Shown here in pieces: positions 59,243-64,000 of a stretch of DNA of 64,000 nucleotides (the stretch's first letter is position 1; every line of letters starts with the position of its first letter). The notes below the pieces were generated by a model, which was not told the origin of the DNA, did not search any database, and saw only the letters and a list, made by a program, of their open reading frames with translations. This DNA is from Elioraea tepidiphila DSM 17972 (lineage in GTDB: Bacteria; Pseudomonadota; Alphaproteobacteria; Acetobacterales; Acetobacteraceae), in assembly GCF_000378465.1 (NCBI RefSeq), contig NZ_KB899918.1:1-64000 (forward strand). The letters run 5' to 3'. The position numbers were made by a program, and so were the translations under genes.

Positions 59243-59943
59243 GCCGCTTCGGCCGTGCCCGCGAGCAGCGCCGGCAGCGCCTCCGGCGTGGTGATGGTCT
59301 CGACGGGCGGTGCCCAGGCGAACTCGGCGCGTGCCTCACCGCGGTTGAGCCAGATCGCGGTCAGTCCCGCCGCCGTTGCCCCCGCGACATCCCACGGATG
59401 GGCCGAGACATAGGCGATCTCGGCGGGCGCCACGCCGAACCGGCCGGGCGCGAGCGCATAGACCTCGGGGGCGGGCTTGAACAGGCCGGTCGGCTCGGCG
59501 CTGATCAGCGCATCGAACAGCGGGTAGAGGTCGCCCGCCTTCACCGCCGCGGTCAGCATCGTGACGGAGGCATTGCTGAGCAGCCCGACCTGGCGGCCGC
59601 GCGCGCTCTTGAGCGCGTGCAACACGGCGCGGATGTCGGGGAAAGGGGGCGCCTGCAACTGGCCCTGCATGAGCCGGGCGCGCAGGAGCGGGTTCTTGCC
59701 GAAGCCCGTGACCGCGAGCGCGTGATCGAGCGCCTCGCCCGTCACCTCCCAGAGATCGATGCGCCGACCGGTGATGGTCGAAAGCCAAGCGTACTCGAAC
59801 CGCTTGGCCTGCCAGAGCCGCGCGAGCGGGCCCGCCTTCTCGCCGAGCACGTCCGAGGCGCGCAGCACGGCGCCGATGCTGTCGAACACCGTGCCGTAAC
59901 CCGAGAACACCACGGCACGGGTGGCGGCGAGGCGATCGCTCAT
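59239..59943 (-). CDS. Haloacid dehalogenase type II-like protein without the nucleophilic Asp
   Basis: The 234-residue protein aligns with L-2-haloacid dehalogenases: 'WQAKRFEYAWLSTITGR', 'VGLLSNASVTML' (motif II), 'FKPAPEVYAL' (motif III Lys) and 'VSAHPWDVAGATAAG' (motif IV). Motif I, normally F-D-A-Y-G-T, is F-S-G-Y-G-T, so S14 (codon TCG) replaces the nucleophile Asp. It should not be an active dehalogenase. It overlaps slt and the hydrolase by four bases each. Confidence 0.8.
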   Translation of the reverse strand: MSDRLAATRAVVFSGYGTVFDSIGAVLRASDVLGEKAGPLARLWQAKRFEYAWLSTITGRRIDLWEVTGEALDHALAVTGFGKNPLLRARLMQGQLQAPPFPDIRAVLHALKSARGRQVGLLSNASVTMLTAAVKAGDLYPLFDALISAEPTGLFKPAPEVYALAPGRFGVAPAEIAYVSAHPWDVAGATAAGLTAIWLNRGEARAEFAWAPPVETITTPEALPALLAGTAEAA

Positions 59944-61880
59944 CGGCTCATCACCAGCACGGGATGCGCGGAGCCCGCACCCGCGCGCGCCTGATAGATG
60001 GTCTGGCTCTCGATCACCCGCATCACGTAGTTGCGCGTCTCGTTGAACGGAATGAGCTCGATCCAGTCGATCGGATCGGTCTCGCCCACGCGCGGATCGC
60101 CATGCAGGTTCAGCCATTGGCGCACCCGGTGCGCGCCCGCGTTGTAGGCGGCGAGGGCGAGCGGCACCGCACGGTCGAAATCCTCGAGCCGCTTGGCGAG
60201 ATAGGCGGTGCCGAGCCGCATGTTGGCCAGCGGCTCGAACAGCCGGCCGGCGAGCGACGGTTCGCCGAGCTCGCGCGCCATCGCCCGCGCGGTGGCCGGC
60301 ATGAGCTGCATCAGTCCGCGCGCACCGGCGGGGCTGACGGCGTTCGTCTCGAAGTTGCTCTCCTGGCGGATCAGCGCGAGGGCCAAGGCAGGCTCGACCT
60401 CCGGCGGCGGGCTGAACGGCGTCGGCCAGCCGGCCTGAGGCAGCACCGTGCCGTGCCGGGCCATCACCCGGCGCGCGATCCAGACGGCCGTGTCCTCCTG
60501 GCCCAGCCGGACCGCGAGCCGCGCGGCGAGCGCGCGATCGATCGGATCGGGCGCGAGATCGGCGAGTTGGAGCAGCACCTGGCGCGCGCGCCGCGGCTCG
60601 CCGACCTCGACCAGCAGCCGCGCCGCCTGGGCGAGCTCGCGCCGTTCCCACAGCGCCGCGTGATCCGGATCGGCCTCGGGATCCGAGAGCGCGGCGATGC
60701 GTGCGCGCAACGACGACTCGGACTCGCCGGCGGCGAGCGCGCCGAGCTGGCCGTAGAAGGTGAGGGGATGCTCGGCCGCGGCGCGATAGGCGGCCTGGGC
60801 CTCCTCCGCACGCTGGGCGGCGAGCAGCGCGCGGCCGCGCCAGTAGGCGCCGCGGCTGACGCTGATCGGCGCGGTCGCCGCCTGCTCCAGCGCCGTGAAA
60901 TGCCGCAGCGCATCCTCGGGGCGGCCGAGCTTGCGCAGCGCGATCCAGCCGGCGAGGAACTCGGCCTCCAGGAAATCGACCGAACCGCGATCGGTCAGCC
61001 CATGCCCGGCGGCGATCCGGTAGGCGGTCGGCGCGTCGCTCAGGCGGATCAGCCGCCGGATGATGATGTGGCGCTCGGACCAGAACTGGCCCTGCCGTTC
61101 CTCGGCGGCGGCCTTCTGCGCGGCCGCGCCCTCGGCGAGCCAGAACCGCGCGGCCTCGGTGTCGCGGTCCTGCTGGCGCAGCGCGCGGGCGCGCTCGAAG
61201 AACACCACCGGGTCGCGGCGGTGCTCGGGCGTGAAGCCGAAATCGCCGGCCGAGCCGGACAACGCCTCCAGCCGCGCGCGCAGCACCGCCTGGCGGGCGG
61301 GCGGCACGCGATCCAGCAGCCGGCGCGCGCCCTCGGCGTCGCGCGCCCAGGTGAGGCGGTCCGCCCGCGCCCAATGGTCCTCGGGGCGGAGGATGGCGGC
61401 ATGCTGTTCGAGGAAACGACGCTCCTCGGCCGCGTTGCCCGGCAGGTCCACCCAGACGGAGCGGCGCAGCCGGACCGCACCGGCACGGTCGCCCGCAGCC
61501 TCCAGCGCCTCGGCATAGCGCAACCGGCCGTTCACTCCCGTCGGCGGATGGCGGGTGAACCAGCTCCGCACGGCGGCATGGTCGATCAGCGCGGCGTGCA
61601 CCTCCTCGGCCCTGCGGGCAAGGGTGACCTGCAGCGGCCAGTCGGGGTTCTCGGCGATGAAGCGGGCAAGCTCGCCGGCGCTGGTCGGGCCGGAGAGCAG
61701 CCTGAGCCAGGTGATCGTCTTGGCCGCCACGGGCTGGGTGCAGCGCGCCGGCTCCGCCCAGCGCCCCTGCGCGGCGGCTGTCAGGGCCGTCCTACAGGCG
61801 TCGTTCAGCGGCTGGGCAGCGGCGAGACCGGGCAGCACCAGCAGCGGCAGCGGCAGCAGCCGACTCAGGACTCCGCGCAT
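59940..61880 (-). CDS. slt: Soluble lytic murein transglycosylase
   Basis: The 646-residue periplasmic enzyme has a signal peptide ending near residue 22, a long helical superhelix (about 60-480) and a C-terminal SLT domain with catalytic E507 in 'ALIRQESNFE', then 'AGARGLMQLMPATA' and 'ALAAYNAG'. It cleaves peptidoglycan glycan strands to 1,6-anhydro-muropeptides. It leads a five-gene overlapping operon and is divergent from dapA. Confidence 0.93.
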   Translation of the reverse strand: MRGVLSRLLPLPLLVLPGLAAAQPLNDACRTALTAAAQGRWAEPARCTQPVAAKTITWLRLLSGPTSAGELARFIAENPDWPLQVTLARRAEEVHAALIDHAAVRSWFTRHPPTGVNGRLRYAEALEAAGDRAGAVRLRRSVWVDLPGNAAEERRFLEQHAAILRPEDHWARADRLTWARDAEGARRLLDRVPPARQAVLRARLEALSGSAGDFGFTPEHRRDPVVFFERARALRQQDRDTEAARFWLAEGAAAQKAAAEERQGQFWSERHIIIRRLIRLSDAPTAYRIAAGHGLTDRGSVDFLEAEFLAGWIALRKLGRPEDALRHFTALEQAATAPISVSRGAYWRGRALLAAQRAEEAQAAYRAAAEHPLTFYGQLGALAAGESESSLRARIAALSDPEADPDHAALWERRELAQAARLLVEVGEPRRARQVLLQLADLAPDPIDRALAARLAVRLGQEDTAVWIARRVMARHGTVLPQAGWPTPFSPPPEVEPALALALIRQESNFETNAVSPAGARGLMQLMPATARAMARELGEPSLAGRLFEPLANMRLGTAYLAKRLEDFDRAVPLALAAYNAGAHRVRQWLNLHGDPRVGETDPIDWIELIPFNETRNYVMRVIESQTIYQARAGAGSAHPVLVMSR

Positions 61881-61998
61881 GCCTCGCTTGTAGAGGCCGC
61901 GCGGTTAACAAAACAAGCGCCCCATGGACACGGGGGCGTGCAGGGGCCAGTTTGCGGCCCACGCGGCGCCGCGCCGCGCTCTCGGGGAGATCGACGCC

Positions 61999-62877
61999 AT
62001 GTTCAAGGGATCGCTCGTCGCGCTGATCACGCCGATGCGCCGGGACGGCGCGATCGACGAGAAGGCCTATCAGGACTTTGTCGCCTGGCAGATCGCCGAA
62101 GGCACGCACGGGCTCGTGCCGGTGGGCACCACCGGCGAGTCGCCCACGCTCAGCCACGACGAGCACAAGCGCGTGGTCGAGCTCTGCATCGAGGTGGCGA
62201 AGGGCAAGGTGCCGGTGATGGCGGGCACGGGCTCGAACAGCACCGAGGAGGCGATCGACCTGACGCGCCATGCGAAGAAGGCCGGGGCGGATGGGGCGCT
62301 GGTGGTGACGCCCTACTACAACCGCCCGACCCAGGAGGGGCTCTATCTCCACTTCAAGGCGATCGCCGAAGCCGTGGACATCCCGATCGTGATCTACAAT
62401 ATCCCCGGCCGTTCCGCGGTGGACATGACGCCGGAGACGATGGGCCGGCTCGCCAAGCTGCCGAACATCGTCGGCGTGAAGGACGCGACGGCGAATCTGA
62501 CGCGACCGCTGCATCAGAAGCGCACCTGCGGGGCGGACTTCATTCAGCTCTCCGGCGAGGACCACACCGCGCTCGCGTTCAATGCCGCCGGCGGCGTGGG
62601 CTGCATCAGCGTCAGCGCGAACGTGGCGCCACGGCTCTGCGCCGAGATGCAGACCGCCTGGGCGAAGGGCGATGTCGCGACCGCGACGCGGATTCAGGAC
62701 CGGCTCACCCCGGTGCACGACGCGATGTTCTGCGAGACCTCGCCGGGGCCGGTGAAGTACGCCGCGCATCTGCTCGGCAAGTGCGAGGAGACGTGCCGGC
62801 TGCCGCTCGCGCCGATCGCGCCCGCGAGCCGGGAGAAGGTGCGCTCCGCGCTGGTCGAGGCGGGGCTGATGAACTGA
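61999..62877 (+). CDS. dapA: 4-hydroxy-tetrahydrodipicolinate synthase
   Basis: DapA condenses pyruvate with aspartate semialdehyde in lysine and diaminopimelate synthesis. The 292-residue TIM barrel has '[14 protein letters not shown]', Y133 in 'VIYNIPGR' and Schiff-base lysine K161 in 'GVKDATANL'. The ATG at 61999 begins the conserved '[13 protein letters not shown]'. It is next to smpB, a common alphaproteobacterial pair. Confidence 0.95.
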   Translation: MFKGSLVALITPMRRDGAIDEKAYQDFVAWQIAEGTHGLVPVGTTGESPTLSHDEHKRVVELCIEVAKGKVPVMAGTGSNSTEEAIDLTRHAKKAGADGALVVTPYYNRPTQEGLYLHFKAIAEAVDIPIVIYNIPGRSAVDMTPETMGRLAKLPNIVGVKDATANLTRPLHQKRTCGADFIQLSGEDHTALAFNAAGGVGCISVSANVAPRLCAEMQTAWAKGDVATATRIQDRLTPVHDAMFCETSPGPVKYAAHLLGKCEETCRLPLAPIAPASREKVRSALVEAGLMN

Positions 62878-62950
62878 TGCCGCTGGCCCACAGGGCCACA
62901 GGTGCGCGCAGGGTCGATGTGGCGGCTGCGCGCGAACGCAAGGGTTCTCG

Positions 62951-63436
62951 GTGGCGAAGGACGCGAAGAAGAAGGGCCTGATCGCGCATGGCATGGTCGC
63001 GCAGAACCGCAAGGCGCGGCACGACTATGCGATCAAGGAGACGCTCGAGGCCGGGATAGTGCTGAAGGGGCCGGAGGTGAAGAGCCTCCGGCACGGCCGC
63101 GCGACCCTGACCGAGGCCTGGGCGGGCGAGCGCGACGGCGAGCTCTGGCTGTTCAACCTCTACATCCCGGAATACCAGGGCGGCATACTCAGCCGCTTCG
63201 AGCCGCGCGCGCCGCGCAAGCTGCTGGTGCACAGGAAGCAGCTCCGTTCGCTGATCGGCGCGGTGACGCGCGAGGGCGCGACCCTCGTGCCGCTGCAGAT
63301 TCATTTCAACGACCGCGGCCGGGCGAAGGTGCTGCTCGGGCTCGCCGAGGGGCGGCGCAAGGTCGACAAGCGCGCCGTGATCAAGGAGCGCGACTGGCAG
63401 CGGGACAAGGCGCGGATCATGCGGGCGCGGGGCTAG
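62951..63436 (+). CDS. smpB: SsrA-binding protein SmpB
   Basis: SmpB binds tmRNA and stalled ribosomes in trans-translation. The 161-residue protein shows 'NRKARHDYAIKETLEAGIVL', 'GPEVKSLRHGRATLTEAW' and the basic C-terminal tail 'KRAVIKERDWQRDKARIMR'. The start is a GTG at 62951, where the family N terminus begins. The tmRNA gene itself is not in the window. Confidence 0.95.
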   Translation: MAKDAKKKGLIAHGMVAQNRKARHDYAIKETLEAGIVLKGPEVKSLRHGRATLTEAWAGERDGELWLFNLYIPEYQGGILSRFEPRAPRKLLVHRKQLRSLIGAVTREGATLVPLQIHFNDRGRAKVLLGLAEGRRKVDKRAVIKERDWQRDKARIMRARG

Positions 63437-63537
63437 GCGCGGGTCACGTCTCGGCGAGGTCACTGTTTCGGCGTGGGGCGCGGTACCGTCGCTCTGGCAG
63501 AACCGCCGCCATTGGATTGAGCGAACGGGGAGCGCCG

Positions 63538-64000
63538 ATGCGTCGGGGTTGGATGGCCGCCATGGTCGCCGTTGCGTGTGCGATGTCTTCCTCTGTCGAA
63601 GCGAATGAACCACGTGCGACCGCTCCGGGGCTGATTCTGCCCGGCAGCTTCGCCGGCGACTTGCCCGCGGCCCCGGGTCCCGGCGTGCGGCACCAGCTCG
63701 ATCTCTGGCCGGACCAGTTCTTCCAGCTCCGGCGCAGCTGGCTCGGCCGCGACGACAGCCGCGACATGGTCGGGCGCTGGCATGTCGATCCCGGCCGCCG
63801 GGCACTGGTGCTGGAGGGCGGAGAGAGCCCGGCGCCGCAGTTCGAGATCCTCGGCAACGGGAATCTGCGGATGCTCGACCCGCAGGGGCAGCGGATCGAG
63901 TCCGCGCTCCCCTATGAGCTCGACCGGGCGGAGAGCTTCGCGCCCTTCGAGCCGAAGCTCACGCTGCGCGGCATGGTCCTCTACTTCGCCGATGCCGCAC
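63538..64000 (+). CDS. NlpE-like copper resistance/envelope-stress protein, incomplete
   Basis: The open frame runs off the window edge. A signal peptide (about residues 1-20, 'AACAMSSSVEA'-like) is followed by 'LPGSFAGDLPAAPGPGV', and later 'IESALPYELDRAE' and 'LTLRGMVLYFADAA', which match NlpE. The C-x-x-C that follows 'LP' in E. coli NlpE is here A-A-P-G, and no lipobox is obvious, so copper- or redox-sensing residues seem absent. It starts about 100 bases after smpB. Confidence 0.6.
   Translation, partial: MRRGWMAAMVAVACAMSSSVEANEPRATAPGLILPGSFAGDLPAAPGPGVRHQLDLWPDQFFQLRRSWLGRDDSRDMVGRWHVDPGRRALVLEGGESPAPQFEILGNGNLRMLDPQGQRIESALPYELDRAESFAPFEPKLTLRGMVLYFADAA

Overview
The window is GC-rich, tightly packed chromosomal DNA. 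Gene content and order point to an alphaproteobacterium, and I infer Rhodospirillales/Acetobacteraceae. The basis is the rpmF-plsX-fabH-ihfA-merR block, a ubiquinol-cytochrome c chaperone, PdhB with its own lipoyl domain in pdhA-pdhB-pdhC-lpd-lipA-ratA, MmcB and a DUF465 protein. I see no prophage, transposase or CRISPR array.

Layout. 1-5.3 kb: envelope and lipid housekeeping (bamE, cytochrome bc1 chaperone, DUF177, rpmF, plsX, fabH, ihfA, merR) and tRNA-Pro(GGG). 5.4-11.8 kb: phosphate operon pstS-pstC-pstA-pstB-phoU-phoB with a probable Pho box and a terminator after pstS; phoR is absent. 11.8-24.2 kb: a 14-gene minus-strand operon with a divergent GntR regulator. 24.2-28.4 kb: mmcB, a candidate small RNA, and a GbsR-type regulator with cydAB-type bd oxidase. 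28.4-39.9 kb: MsrP, a sigma-54 activator beside a degenerate Hpt protein, a Nudix hydrolase, a Gld-like ABC cluster, an ABC exporter and an enolase-superfamily enzyme. 40-51.7 kb: eno, ftsB, an MFS exporter, the pyruvate dehydrogenase complex, lipA and ratA, with two odd orphans between them. 51.8-64 kb: enzymes of varied function, an overlapping minus-strand operon (slt, HAD, hydrolase, pgpA, cinA), dapA, smpB and the start of an NlpE-like gene.

The most interesting region is 11.8-23.4 kb. It encodes both subunits of (2R)-sulfolactate sulfo-lyase (SuyA, SuyB), two dehydrogenases matching the SlcC/ComC pair that interconverts sulfolactate enantiomers, a TauE-type exporter and a taurine/sulfonate-type ABC importer. 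Within the same chain of overlapping genes lie a complete four-subunit succinate dehydrogenase/fumarate reductase and a two-subunit class I fumarase. 3-Sulfopropionate, 3-sulfoacrylate and 3-sulfolactate are sulfonate analogues of succinate, fumarate and malate. I therefore propose a 'sulfo-TCA' route: import of 3-sulfopropionate, oxidation, hydration to (2R)-sulfolactate, cleavage to pyruvate plus sulfite, and sulfite export. The flavoprotein and the fumarase beta chain carry unusual residues near their active sites, which fits an altered substrate but does not prove it.

Other points of interest are a compact protein resembling the catalytic core of ExoY/CyaA/edema-factor nucleotidyl cyclases (49.2 kb), an orphan with caspase-fold-like His-Gly and Cys motifs (43.0 kb), a candidate sRNA (24.7 kb), a nested palindromic element between pdhC and lpd, and several enzymes lacking a key catalytic residue.
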